This document shows positions 1 to 7,524 of a DNA stretch of 35,096 bases, one piece after another; position 1 is the first letter of the stretch; each line of letters starts with the position of its first letter. The stretch comes from a virus. Below the pieces are notes generated by a model. The model saw only the letters and a program-made list of their open reading frames with translations, had not been told where the DNA came from and searched no databases. The position numbers were made by a program, and so were the translations under genes. The stretch covers positions 1 through 35,096 of IMG/VR virus record IMGVR_UViG_3300021142_000093; one strand, 5' to 3'.

Positions 1-1
1 C

Positions 2-733
2 ATGTTGGGACAAGTCTTCACTCAACAAAAAGATTGGGGTAAACGATTCAACGATTCTTCTATGATGGGTTTCGTTATCGTACCTGCACAACCATTTGGT
101 TACAACTATCTTGGTGGCAAGTTGTTGGCTGCAATCTGTACTTCACATGAAGTTCGTGAGATTGTCAATAAGAAGTACAACATGAACCTATGTTTGTTTG
201 AGACTACCAGTTTGTATGGTAGTTCTAAACAAGTGTCACAATATGATGGCATGAAACCATACATTCGTTTCAAAGGTCTTACCGAAAGTGACTTCTTGCC
301 TATGATGCACGGTAAACCTTATTCAGATTTGCGTGACTATGTACAGGATAGAACTGGTCCATTGGTTGAAGATGATGCTTCTAGTAAGAAGTTGAAAATC
401 TCGATGAAGATTATTTCTTTGACCAAGGCTGCACTAAAAGGTACAGATGCAGGTAAAAAGTTTGATGCAACGATTGAAAAGGCCAAAGGCCTGACCGAAC
501 AAAAACGTTACTATGTTAGTGACTATGGTTTCAAGAACATGGTTGATTATGTGAACTGTAAAACCGATGTGTTGATTCCAGGTGAAAATTATGAGAAACA
601 TAAACTGGCCAACTTGATTGAATGGTGGAGAAATAAAGCCATCAATCGTTATGTAACATTGCATAATGAAGGTCGGTTAAAAGATGAACTTGAAGTTTGG
701 ACTTCTGGAAAGGAGATCCAGATTATTCGATAA
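2..733 (+). CDS. DUF4338 (DruA-like) phage protein, 5' end cut by window
   Basis: The frame is open from the first bases, so the Met at position 2 is probably internal and the N-terminus lies outside the window. The visible part has the block GYNYLGGKLLA, then SHEVRE, then ETTSLYG and SQYDGMKP. I recall this order from DUF4338 proteins of marine T4-like phages, a family related to DruA of the bacterial Druantia anti-phage system. The C-terminal half is basic and contains WWRNKAINRY. The biochemical role of the phage versions is unknown to me. The next gene starts 22 bases downstream. The family call rests on remembered motifs, not on a search. Confidence 0.6.
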   Translation: MLGQVFTQQKDWGKRFNDSSMMGFVIVPAQPFGYNYLGGKLLAAICTSHEVREIVNKKYNMNLCLFETTSLYGSSKQVSQYDGMKPYIRFKGLTESDFLPMMHGKPYSDLRDYVQDRTGPLVEDDASSKKLKISMKIISLTKAALKGTDAGKKFDATIEKAKGLTEQKRYYVSDYGFKNMVDYVNCKTDVLIPGENYEKHKLANLIEWWRNKAINRYVTLHNEGRLKDELEVWTSGKEIQIIR

Positions 734-736
734 ATA
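729..736 (+). promoter_or_regulatory. Possible late promoter box GATAAATA
   Basis: One mismatch from the T4 late box TATAAATA. It overlaps the stop of the upstream gene and lies 20 bases before the ATG at 756. A single near-match in AT-rich DNA is weak evidence; position is the main support. Confidence 0.3.
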
Positions 737-755
737 CTTTTATTTGGGGATTAAC

Positions 756-1811
756 ATGGCACAATCTGGCGCAGGAGCAGAAGTAACCGCTTTGGCGGAA
801 AGTTTACAGGCTTACGCTTGTGCCACTCGTCAGTTTCTAGGAAAAGATTTGGAAGATATATCTCAAGTCAACAATAAGACTATTCTTGATGCTGATTGTG
901 ACCGAACTCTCAAACAATGTATTTCCGGATTAGATGCAGAATGGTATCACAGTGTGATTGTCACTGCAAATAAGATTTTTAAAGATTTTGGTATCACAGG
1001 CAAAAATTATAAGTTCTATCGTGGTGGAAAATTAGTTGGTGAAATTTATAAAGAGTTTGGCCGATTTAGAAAAGAAAGTGGTATCTCTGGCGACGATAAA
1101 TGGAACCCAGCAGACATTTGGATGGCCAAGAAAGATTTCAAATTTGAAGATGAACACATTTCATTAACAGAATATAATCGTTACATTTATGACCAATACC
1201 AAAGTGGAAAATTGGTCGGAATATCATTGAAAAAGATTCCCAAAGGTGCAGCTACATCCAAGGTATATAATGACGGTAAACCACCTGCAGCAGAATTCAG
1301 AGGATTCAAACTTGGTCCTAATATGGGAGATTCTAAAGACATTTACATCCAATACAAGTCTGAAGGTAAAGATGGTGAAATACAGTTGAGAAATTTCTCA
1401 AGTCGTCCTGTTACATCGTCATGGCAAGGAGAAATTAAAGGTAAAACTGCTGCTGGTGGTAAAATTGGTGGGGGTGTATTAATTTCTTTAGCTGATGAAT
1501 GTGGTGTTTCAGGATTAACTAAACCGAGTTCATTCAGTTCAAATATAGATAAACCATCCGATAAAGTATTCGACACTTTTGCTAAAATGTTCAAAGAACT
1601 TTCTGGTGTTAAAACAAGTGTGAAAGATTTGACACTTGAAGCTAAGATGAATCAGAAAAGAGATAAAGTTTGGTGGATGTCCAAATATTTGGGATTAGCA
1701 TATTGTTATGCCATTCAAAAAAGTGGAAAAGAAGATGTTGTTACAAAAGCAATCTTTGGTTATGGTTCTTCTGCCACAAAAAATAGTAGTATCTTTATTA
1801 AATATAGTTAA
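756..1811 (+). CDS. Conserved phage protein with WNPADIW motif, function unknown
   Basis: This 351-residue soluble protein starts at ATG 756 after a GGGGA-type ribosome site; an upstream in-frame start at 684 would overlap the previous gene heavily. It carries KWNPADIW near residue 120 and VGISLKKIPKG near residue 160. I recall these in a family of T4-like phage proteins of unknown role. The pattern (a tryptophan-rich acidic motif followed by a lysine pair) is loosely reminiscent of nuclease-like proteins, but I cannot identify a catalytic site. A GATAAATA box at 729-736 lies 20 bases upstream, one base from the T4 late promoter box. Confidence 0.65.
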   Translation: MAQSGAGAEVTALAESLQAYACATRQFLGKDLEDISQVNNKTILDADCDRTLKQCISGLDAEWYHSVIVTANKIFKDFGITGKNYKFYRGGKLVGEIYKEFGRFRKESGISGDDKWNPADIWMAKKDFKFEDEHISLTEYNRYIYDQYQSGKLVGISLKKIPKGAATSKVYNDGKPPAAEFRGFKLGPNMGDSKDIYIQYKSEGKDGEIQLRNFSSRPVTSSWQGEIKGKTAAGGKIGGGVLISLADECGVSGLTKPSSFSSNIDKPSDKVFDTFAKMFKELSGVKTSVKDLTLEAKMNQKRDKVWWMSKYLGLAYCYAIQKSGKEDVVTKAIFGYGSSATKNSSIFIKYS

Positions 1812-1813
1812 AC

Positions 1814-2068
1814 ATGAAAAACATAATTGACAATGATGATGACTTTGGATTCTCGGCTATCTCAGCTGAAGACTATGAAGCACGTATCACCAAAGCCGCA
1901 GAACCAATCAACGACTACAAACAAAGACTTGAATCGGTAGAGGCAATCATTCTACCATTCTTAGAAAAACTCCGAGACACTGGAGACAAAGAATACATAT
2001 ATTGGCCTAATCGTAAACCAGCGATTGACAAACAAATCGAAAAGATATTGAAACTGACTAGAGGATGA
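1814..2068 (+). CDS. Small conserved T4-like phage protein
   Basis: An 84-residue acidic protein starting MKNIIDNDDDFGFSAIS and ending in a helical stretch with EYIYWPNRKPAIDKQIEKI. I recall this arrangement (DDFGFS near the start, YIxWPxR near the end) from a short conserved protein in many marine T4-like phages; its role is not known to me. The gene begins 2 bases after its upstream neighbour and is followed after one base by the sugar island, so it may be co-translated with both. No signal peptide or membrane segment is visible. Confidence 0.7.
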   Translation: MKNIIDNDDDFGFSAISAEDYEARITKAAEPINDYKQRLESVEAIILPFLEKLRDTGDKEYIYWPNRKPAIDKQIEKILKLTRG

Positions 2069-2069
2069 A

Positions 2070-2783
2070 ATGAAAGCTACAGTGATTATACCAACTACAG
2101 GTTCTCCTGAGTTGCATGATGCTTTGAAAACTGCATTATCTCAAAACCAAACCCAAGTTTATGTTGTTTGTGATGGTGATGAATACAGAGGTAAGGTAAA
2201 ACCTATCGTTGATGAATATGCAGGTTGTGACAATCTAAAAGTTTGTTATTTACCAATCAACGTTGGTGCAAATGGTTTCTATGGCCATCGTGTCTATGCC
2301 GCATTTACTCACCTCATAAACACACCTTACATACTTTACCTGGATCAAGATTGTGCGATGGAATCCAACCACGTACTGTCTTGCATACGAACCATAGAAG
2401 AAAAGAACCTGGACTGGTCCTATTCACTCCGTAAGATACACGACAAAGATGGTAAGTTCTTATGTTATGATGATTGTGAATCTTTAGGTAAATGGCCAGT
2501 CTTTAGTGGTGATTATAGTCATATAGATACTAATTGTTATTGCATAAAAACAGAAGTTGCAGTAAAATTGGCACAAGTATGGCACGGTGGTTGGGGACAA
2601 GATAGAGTTTGGTTACAAGCACTGTCCCAATACTTTCCAAAATTTGATTGTACAGGTGAATACACCGTCAATTATAGAGTAGCAGGAAATGCTGGTTCAG
2701 TCAAACCAGAATTCTTCTTGCATGGTAATGAAGTGATGAAACAGAAATATAATGGAGTTTTCCCATGGCGAAGCAAAATCTAA
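2070..2783 (+). CDS. GT-A fold glycosyltransferase (family 2-like)
   Basis: The protein opens with ATVIIPTTGSPELHDAL, the usual family 2 start (beta strand, then loop to the nucleotide site). It continues with VVCDGDEYRG near residue 35 and YLDQDC near residue 90, which fits the DxD metal/nucleotide-sugar motif. A later HGGWGQDRVWL resembles the acceptor-side ED/QD loop. At 237 residues it is a minimal catalytic domain without membrane segments. The donor and acceptor cannot be read from sequence. It is the first gene of a coupled sugar island, its end overlaps the next gene by 19 bases, and GAGGATGA lies just before its start. Confidence 0.8.
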   Translation: MKATVIIPTTGSPELHDALKTALSQNQTQVYVVCDGDEYRGKVKPIVDEYAGCDNLKVCYLPINVGANGFYGHRVYAAFTHLINTPYILYLDQDCAMESNHVLSCIRTIEEKNLDWSYSLRKIHDKDGKFLCYDDCESLGKWPVFSGDYSHIDTNCYCIKTEVAVKLAQVWHGGWGQDRVWLQALSQYFPKFDCTGEYTVNYRVAGNAGSVKPEFFLHGNEVMKQKYNGVFPWRSKI

Positions 2784-3631
2784 TTATTGGTGGATGCACC
2801 AACTACGGTATCAATGAACTAAAACCATGGGTGTTGTCTATCAACGAGACAATGCCTGATGTAAAAAAAGTAATGTGTATTGGCAATGCGACACAAGAAA
2901 CCCGAGATTGGTTGGTCGAACAAGGATTTGAACTTGTTCCTATGCCTCAAGCAAACATTCCGGTTCACGTATTGCGTTTCTTGTCTATCTATGAATACCT
3001 ACGTGAAAACTGGGAACAATATGAATATGTCATCACCACAGATGTGAAAGATGTATACTTTCAAAAAGACGCATTTAAATTCTTAGACTACCATAATGTT
3101 GGCGTCAGAGATATGCACCAATTGGTTTGTGGTTCTGAAGCCTTGAGATATAAAGATGAATCTTGGGGTAACGAAAACTTGTTACAGGCATATGGTCCAT
3201 ACATTCATAATCTATTCAAAGATAACATCATTTACAATGTTGGTGTTCTTGGTGGTTCTGCTGAATACATGAGAGACTTGGTGTTTAACATCTTCTCTAA
3301 TGCAACCAATCGTCCAATTCCTATTGTTGACCAAGCCGTATTCAACGTACTAATCAATACACAACCATACAAAAATGTTGTGTTCAAAACTTGGATGGAT
3401 CATGGTTGGGCAGTTCAAGCAGGTACAGTTGCAGACCCATCTAAGATTGATGGTTTCAGACCAAATCTTTTGGAACCAGAACCAAAATTTGTTGATGGTA
3501 AAGTAGTCAACTCTAAAGGCACAGAATTTGCCATCGTACACCAATATGACCGTGTGCCAGAATGGAAAGAATTTGTTCGTGTCAAATATGGTCAAAATGA
3601 TCCACAACAATTCTTTACTTACAGAGTATGA
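2765..3631 (+). CDS. Putative glycosyltransferase, second in sugar island
   Basis: A 288-residue soluble protein. It starts NLIIGGCTNYGINELKPWV, has a segment YVITTDVKDVYFQKD near residues 88-102 in which DVKD can serve as a DxD-type motif, and then NVGVLGGSAEYM and DQAVFNVL. These features fit GT-A transferases that read DxD followed by an N-G-G loop. The family number cannot be assigned. The start is ATG 2765, with GGAG about 8 bases upstream inside the previous gene. The stop overlaps the next ATG in an ATGA arrangement, so translation is probably coupled. The donor sugar is unknown. Confidence 0.65.
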   Translation: MAKQNLIIGGCTNYGINELKPWVLSINETMPDVKKVMCIGNATQETRDWLVEQGFELVPMPQANIPVHVLRFLSIYEYLRENWEQYEYVITTDVKDVYFQKDAFKFLDYHNVGVRDMHQLVCGSEALRYKDESWGNENLLQAYGPYIHNLFKDNIIYNVGVLGGSAEYMRDLVFNIFSNATNRPIPIVDQAVFNVLINTQPYKNVVFKTWMDHGWAVQAGTVADPSKIDGFRPNLLEPEPKFVDGKVVNSKGTEFAIVHQYDRVPEWKEFVRVKYGQNDPQQFFTYRV

Positions 3632-4305
3632 AAATAGCATTGTGCTTTTCTGGTCAGGCCAGAGCATTTGAAAAAGGTTACGAATATTACAAACGTAACC
3701 TATTGGATCACTATGATGTGGATGTTTACATTCATACATGGGATTTTCCTAATGCACATGAATACATTGACTTGTATCAAGCTTGTGCATGGCAACGTGA
3801 ACCTACAAGAACCACACAAGCCGATATAAAGTATACGAATACACCAAATCCACAACGCCATCCTCCACGTTTTACCGAGAGTATGTTATATTCAATGTAT
3901 CGTTGCAGTCAACTTATAAATGGTGAGTATGATTGGGTGATTAAGTCACGTTCTGACTATGCACTCAATGGTCGAATTCCCTTTGAACATTGGGACAATT
4001 CGAAGTTGTATATACCAAATTGTCGTATGGTACCTGAAAAAGATTTTGGTAATGACCAATTTGCTTTCAGTTCACAAGAAAACATGATGAAGTATATGTC
4101 AACCTATTTGAATATAGAAGATTATTACAATGAAGGTGCAGTATTCATTGGTGAAAACTTAATGCAAGCCAACTTACATAAACATGGTTTGTTCGGTGAT
4201 AAACTTGAGTATGTCAACATGAATAATCCATTCCCACCAGGTCCACATAATGGTTCTTGGCATTCTCTGATTCGTGATGATGTTGAACAATGGAAAAAGT
4301 CGTAA
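3628..4305 (+). CDS. Glycosyltransferase-like protein (MKIALCFSGQ family)
   Basis: This 225-residue protein opens with KIALCFSGQARAFEKGYEYY, followed by DVDVYIHTWD and DWVIKSRSDY. That order is typical of poorly characterised glycan-synthesis proteins that start ALCxSGQxR and carry VDVFIHTW. The S-R-S-D-Y strand could hold the nucleotide-sugar acidic pair. There is no membrane segment. It overlaps its upstream neighbour by 4 bases and its downstream neighbour by 16. The glycosyltransferase assignment is inferred from family resemblance and from the neighbours; a chain-modifying role other than transfer is possible. Confidence 0.55.
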   Translation: MKIALCFSGQARAFEKGYEYYKRNLLDHYDVDVYIHTWDFPNAHEYIDLYQACAWQREPTRTTQADIKYTNTPNPQRHPPRFTESMLYSMYRCSQLINGEYDWVIKSRSDYALNGRIPFEHWDNSKLYIPNCRMVPEKDFGNDQFAFSSQENMMKYMSTYLNIEDYYNEGAVFIGENLMQANLHKHGLFGDKLEYVNMNNPFPPGPHNGSWHSLIRDDVEQWKKS

Positions 4306-5036
4306 AGTTATTCAACGGTCATTCAGGTAGTTTTGTAGCACTTTTAGAAGACACAAAAAGAAAACGTTTGTTTGTACGTAAAGTCTTTAATGTTGGAAGA
4401 AATGTGGAAAGACTATCTGTATTGAATGAGCTTGGTTATCCTGTACCAAAAATCTATGACCACCGAAACGATGTTCTAGACATGGAATACATTCATGGAC
4501 TTGACATAAAGAACTATCTATTGTATAATAATCCGGTTGCGTTATATGAATTTATCTGTGAGTTGATTGAATCGTTTGAACAAACCGTAACTGGTTACAA
4601 AGACTATACTGAAACATACCACGAAAAACTGGAATGGTTACCAAGTGACTTTCTATTTACCAAAGATGAGTTGATTGCAGAGTTACCTAAACTCCTACCT
4701 CAATCCTTGTATCATGGTGACCTCACACTAGAGAACATTCTATATACTGATCCTGGGTTTCACCTAATTGATCCTGTGACGATTGAATATGATTCATTCG
4801 TATTCGATATGGCCAAGTTGAGACAAGATATACAATGTAAATGGTTTATTCGTAATAGTGATGTTCATTTGGACATCAAACTACAAACCTTGTTTGAATT
4901 ATTAGAACAATCTTTTCCTTCATACTTCAATGATAGTTTATTAATATTGATGTTGTTGAGGGTATTGAAACATTGTAAAAAAGATGATGATAACTACCGG
5001 TTCTTAATGAAAGAGATTGAAAGATTATGGAAATAA
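4290..5036 (+). CDS. APH/choline-kinase fold phosphotransferase
   Basis: The protein has the small-molecule kinase signature YHGDLTLENILY near residues 147-158 (catalytic Asp in HGD, then Asn) followed by FHLIDP, the metal-binding Asp of the DFG-equivalent. An ATP-site Lys in FVRKVF and the acidic MEYIHGLDIKNYL hinge are also visible. At 248 residues it is close to the minimum for aminoglycoside/choline-kinase folds. Because the next gene is a nucleotidyltransferase, I infer that it phosphorylates a sugar or alcohol that is then activated, comparable in logic to a LicA-LicC pair. The substrate is not visible. It overlaps both neighbours. Confidence 0.7.
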   Translation: MEKVVKLFNGHSGSFVALLEDTKRKRLFVRKVFNVGRNVERLSVLNELGYPVPKIYDHRNDVLDMEYIHGLDIKNYLLYNNPVALYEFICELIESFEQTVTGYKDYTETYHEKLEWLPSDFLFTKDELIAELPKLLPQSLYHGDLTLENILYTDPGFHLIDPVTIEYDSFVFDMAKLRQDIQCKWFIRNSDVHLDIKLQTLFELLEQSFPSYFNDSLLILMLLRVLKHCKKDDDNYRFLMKEIERLWK

Positions 5037-6049
5037 TTGTACCAGCAGCTGGTCTGTCTACCAGATTTCCCGACATGAAACCAAAGTACCTTTTGTATGA
5101 TTACAAAGGTGACTTGATGTTGAAGAATGCCATTCAACCATTTTTGGGTAAATATGTAATCACTATTGGCATTCTCAAAGAACATGATGACAAGTACCAA
5201 GCATCTAAGTTTATCGAACATGAGTTTGGTATGTTGGTCAATGTTGTGGTGTTGGATGAACCCACTAGAGGTCCTGCCGATACTGTGTATCAAATCTTAG
5301 CAATGGCCAATATCAATAACACATCCATTCTAATCAAAGACTGTGATAGTTTCTTTCAACATGAAGAATCTGACGGCAACTACGTTTGTATCTCTCGTAT
5401 CTCTGAACATGAAGTATTGAAGAAACTTTCATCTAAGAGTTTTACGGTTGCAAATGAACATGATATTATTACCGATATTATAGAGAAACAAGTTGTATCA
5501 GATACATTCTGTGTTGGTGGTTACAAGTTTGCTTCTGTTGAACAATACATTCAAGCATTCAAAGCTTTGAAAACTGACCGTGAAGTGTTTGTGTCTGACG
5601 TTATCAATATGATGCTGGGTTGGGGTGAAATCTTCGTTAACAAATCTGTGACAGATTATATTGATGTTGGTACCGCATCGGATTGGTTTGAATACAACGA
5701 CAAGCCAGTTATCTTCTGTGATATTGATGGTACAATCGTTAAGGCTCAATCACGTTTGGATTTGGAAACACGTAAACCATACGAACCACTACAGAACAAT
5801 GTCAACAGACTTTTGGAGTTACAAGAGAAAGGTTCACAAATCATTTTTGTTACAGCAAGAGAATCTGAATATCGTCCAGCAACAAGAGAAATGTTGTATG
5901 AGTTAGGTTTCAAGAGTTTTAGTTATATTGATGGTCTACAAACAACAAGTCGTATTCTAATCAATGACTACAACAATGCAAATCCACACCCACGGGCAAT
6001 AGCTATAAATATCAAACGTGACAGTGATAACTTACAGGATTTTCTATGA
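5027..6049 (+). CDS. Nucleotidyltransferase-HAD phosphatase fusion
   Basis: This 340-residue protein has two domains. Residues 1-225 are a sugar-nucleotidyltransferase fold: VPAAGLSTRFPDMKPKYLL is the G-x-S/T-R-F...KPK nucleotide loop, GPADTVYQIL is the base-binding segment, and KDCDSFF carries the metal Asp. Residues from about 232 form a HAD domain: FCDIDGTIV is motif I with both Asp, FVTARESE is motif II, and LINDYNNANPHPRA fits the acidic motif region. Such fusions are known in capsule-type gene clusters. It probably activates the product of the upstream kinase while the HAD half removes a phosphate. The start overlaps the previous gene by 10 bases. Confidence 0.75.
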   Translation: MEIIVPAAGLSTRFPDMKPKYLLYDYKGDLMLKNAIQPFLGKYVITIGILKEHDDKYQASKFIEHEFGMLVNVVVLDEPTRGPADTVYQILAMANINNTSILIKDCDSFFQHEESDGNYVCISRISEHEVLKKLSSKSFTVANEHDIITDIIEKQVVSDTFCVGGYKFASVEQYIQAFKALKTDREVFVSDVINMMLGWGEIFVNKSVTDYIDVGTASDWFEYNDKPVIFCDIDGTIVKAQSRLDLETRKPYEPLQNNVNRLLELQEKGSQIIFVTARESEYRPATREMLYELGFKSFSYIDGLQTTSRILINDYNNANPHPRAIAINIKRDSDNLQDFL

Positions 6050-6792
6050 TTATATACATGAACATGACAGATTCACTTGGAGACTTTCTAAGTGGACTAC
6101 CAACACTTAAAGGCATTCACGATGCCTATGGTAAGTTTCAACTTATCATCAAATCAACCAATCGCAAATTCAGAGGCATCAAAGAGTTGTTGGAATACCA
6201 AGACTTGTTTGCGTCAGTTAATTTTGACGATGAGGTCTTTGTTCAAGGTGCTATGCACATGTTTATTCCACCAAATAAAATTAACGAATTCACCAATAGT
6301 CCGATTCGTCCAGGTGAAGTTTGCCGATTTGAAAATGCAATGAAGGATATGTACGGTTTAAAGTTTGAAGCTGATGACAACTTTGTTATTAAGTTTCCAG
6401 AAATGACTACAAATAAAACCGATGACTATATTGCCGGAGACCGTTGGGCAGGACCACAAATTGATGGTCGCCGTGCAGTAAATGTCTTGGCAGGACTTGA
6501 CGGAGTGACGTTTTTAGACTATAATGAAGACTTGTTGACAAACTGTGCTATCATTAAATCCTCCAACAAACCTTTCATTGGTAACTTTACCGGTTCTGCC
6601 GTTTTGGCCAACCTACTTGACAAAGAAATGTGGGTTGTTTGGAAAAAAGAAGATTGGGCACCACAGTTTTGGAATGGTGAAGACATTCTTTGGGACAATG
6701 GTAAAAACATTCAACAAACTTTTGAACGACACTTCTATACAAATAGAAACTGTAAATTAGTTCATGCATCCGAATTGAAAGACTTACTATGA
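6046..6792 (+). CDS. GT9-like (heptosyltransferase-like) glycosyltransferase
   Basis: A 248-residue protein starting IIYMNMTDSLGDFLSGLPTL, which matches the N-terminal loop of ADP-heptose transferase-like GT-B enzymes (S-L-G-D...PTL followed by a helix). The C-terminal part has PFIGNFTGSAVLANLLDKEM, comparable to the donor-side G-x-G/P-A-A-N loop of that family. It is shorter than cellular GT9 enzymes (usually above 300 residues), so it may be divergent or reduced. The gene is ATGA-coupled to both neighbours. A TATAAATA string at 6004-6011 upstream may be chance. Confidence 0.5.
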   Translation: MIIYMNMTDSLGDFLSGLPTLKGIHDAYGKFQLIIKSTNRKFRGIKELLEYQDLFASVNFDDEVFVQGAMHMFIPPNKINEFTNSPIRPGEVCRFENAMKDMYGLKFEADDNFVIKFPEMTTNKTDDYIAGDRWAGPQIDGRRAVNVLAGLDGVTFLDYNEDLLTNCAIIKSSNKPFIGNFTGSAVLANLLDKEMWVVWKKEDWAPQFWNGEDILWDNGKNIQQTFERHFYTNRNCKLVHASELKDLL

Positions 6793-7418
6793 TTAAAAAT
6801 TATGAAATGATTAGACCTGGTCACTGGCATCAAGTTGTTAGAACAGGTCCCGGTCCTACTTACTCAAACGACTACATGGAATACTACAACAAGATTCCTT
6901 CAGATAAAATGTCACAAATCAGATACAATGTTTTGTGGGATTATATTGACAATTTTGAATCGGTTTGTGATGTTGGTTACGGAAATGGTGCCTTTTTAAA
7001 GTATTGTAGTATCACCAAAAAAGCCTACGGATATGATGTTTCAGATTATCCTGTACCTGAGGGTGTCACCAGATTGAACCGTGTAGAAGATATTGATGTT
7101 GACGTTGTAACATTCTTTGACTCTTTAGAACACATGGAACAACCAGACCTAGAAGGTTTCTTGAGAAATCTAAAGACTAAACATGTGGTCATTTCACTAC
7201 CTTGGTTCCATGAACACAAGGGTTCTGAATGGTTTACAACTTGGAAACACAGAAAACCAAACGAACACTTCCATCATTTTGACGTTCATGGGTTGGTCGG
7301 ACTTCTAACCGACTCTGGTTATAAGATTGTCCACGTTGGAAACGAAGAAGATGGTATTCGCAGACCAGTAGATTCACTACCAAATATCTTGACCATTGTG
7401 GCCACCAAGATAGTTTAA
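6789..7418 (+). CDS. SAM-dependent methyltransferase
   Basis: A class I methyltransferase fold: residues 57-68 read VCDVGYGNGAFL (motif I, the glycine-rich SAM loop), followed by AYGYDVSDYP (acidic residue binding the ribose) and VVTFFDSLEHM (motif IV region with the usual xxxxLEHM ending). A later NEHFHHFD and the final strand region fit the same fold. It ends the sugar island and overlaps the preceding gene by 4 bases, so I infer it methylates a sugar or glycolipid made by the neighbours. Protein or DNA as substrate cannot be excluded. Confidence 0.75.
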   Translation: MIKNYEMIRPGHWHQVVRTGPGPTYSNDYMEYYNKIPSDKMSQIRYNVLWDYIDNFESVCDVGYGNGAFLKYCSITKKAYGYDVSDYPVPEGVTRLNRVEDIDVDVVTFFDSLEHMEQPDLEGFLRNLKTKHVVISLPWFHEHKGSEWFTTWKHRKPNEHFHHFDVHGLVGLLTDSGYKIVHVGNEEDGIRRPVDSLPNILTIVATKIV

Positions 7419-7445
7419 CGAGTATATATCATTCCCAACATTCCT

Positions 7446-7474
7446 ACAGTTTAGACCAGTCTAGGTGAAACTGT
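7446..7474. repeat. Imperfect hairpin between sugar island and late block
   Basis: ACAGTTT (7446-7452) pairs with AAACTGT (7468-7474), with an inner AGA/TCT pairing. It lies exactly against the TATAAATA box at 7475. There is no T-run, so I do not call it a terminator. It could be a transcription pause site or a regulator site for the promoter. Confidence 0.4.
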
Positions 7475-7482
7475 TATAAATA
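7475..7482 (+). promoter_or_regulatory. T4-type late promoter TATAAATA
   Basis: An exact match to the T4 late promoter box, lying in the only sizeable gap (7419-7524) between the sugar island and the structural block, 42 bases upstream of ATG 7525. Late boxes of this type are read by a phage sigma factor (gp55) with the sliding clamp. The position, strand and following virion-type genes support the call; no clamp or gp55 gene is in the window. Confidence 0.65.
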
Positions 7483-7524
7483 CATTGTGGCAACCAAAGT
7501 GTGTTGCAAATCTCAGAGGTATTA

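Noticed and set aside
6004-6011. TATAAATA inside the nucleotidyltransferase-HAD gene
   Set aside because: Exact late box but within coding sequence; in DNA this AT-rich a few exact matches are expected by chance. Could be real for the 6046 gene, but unsupported.
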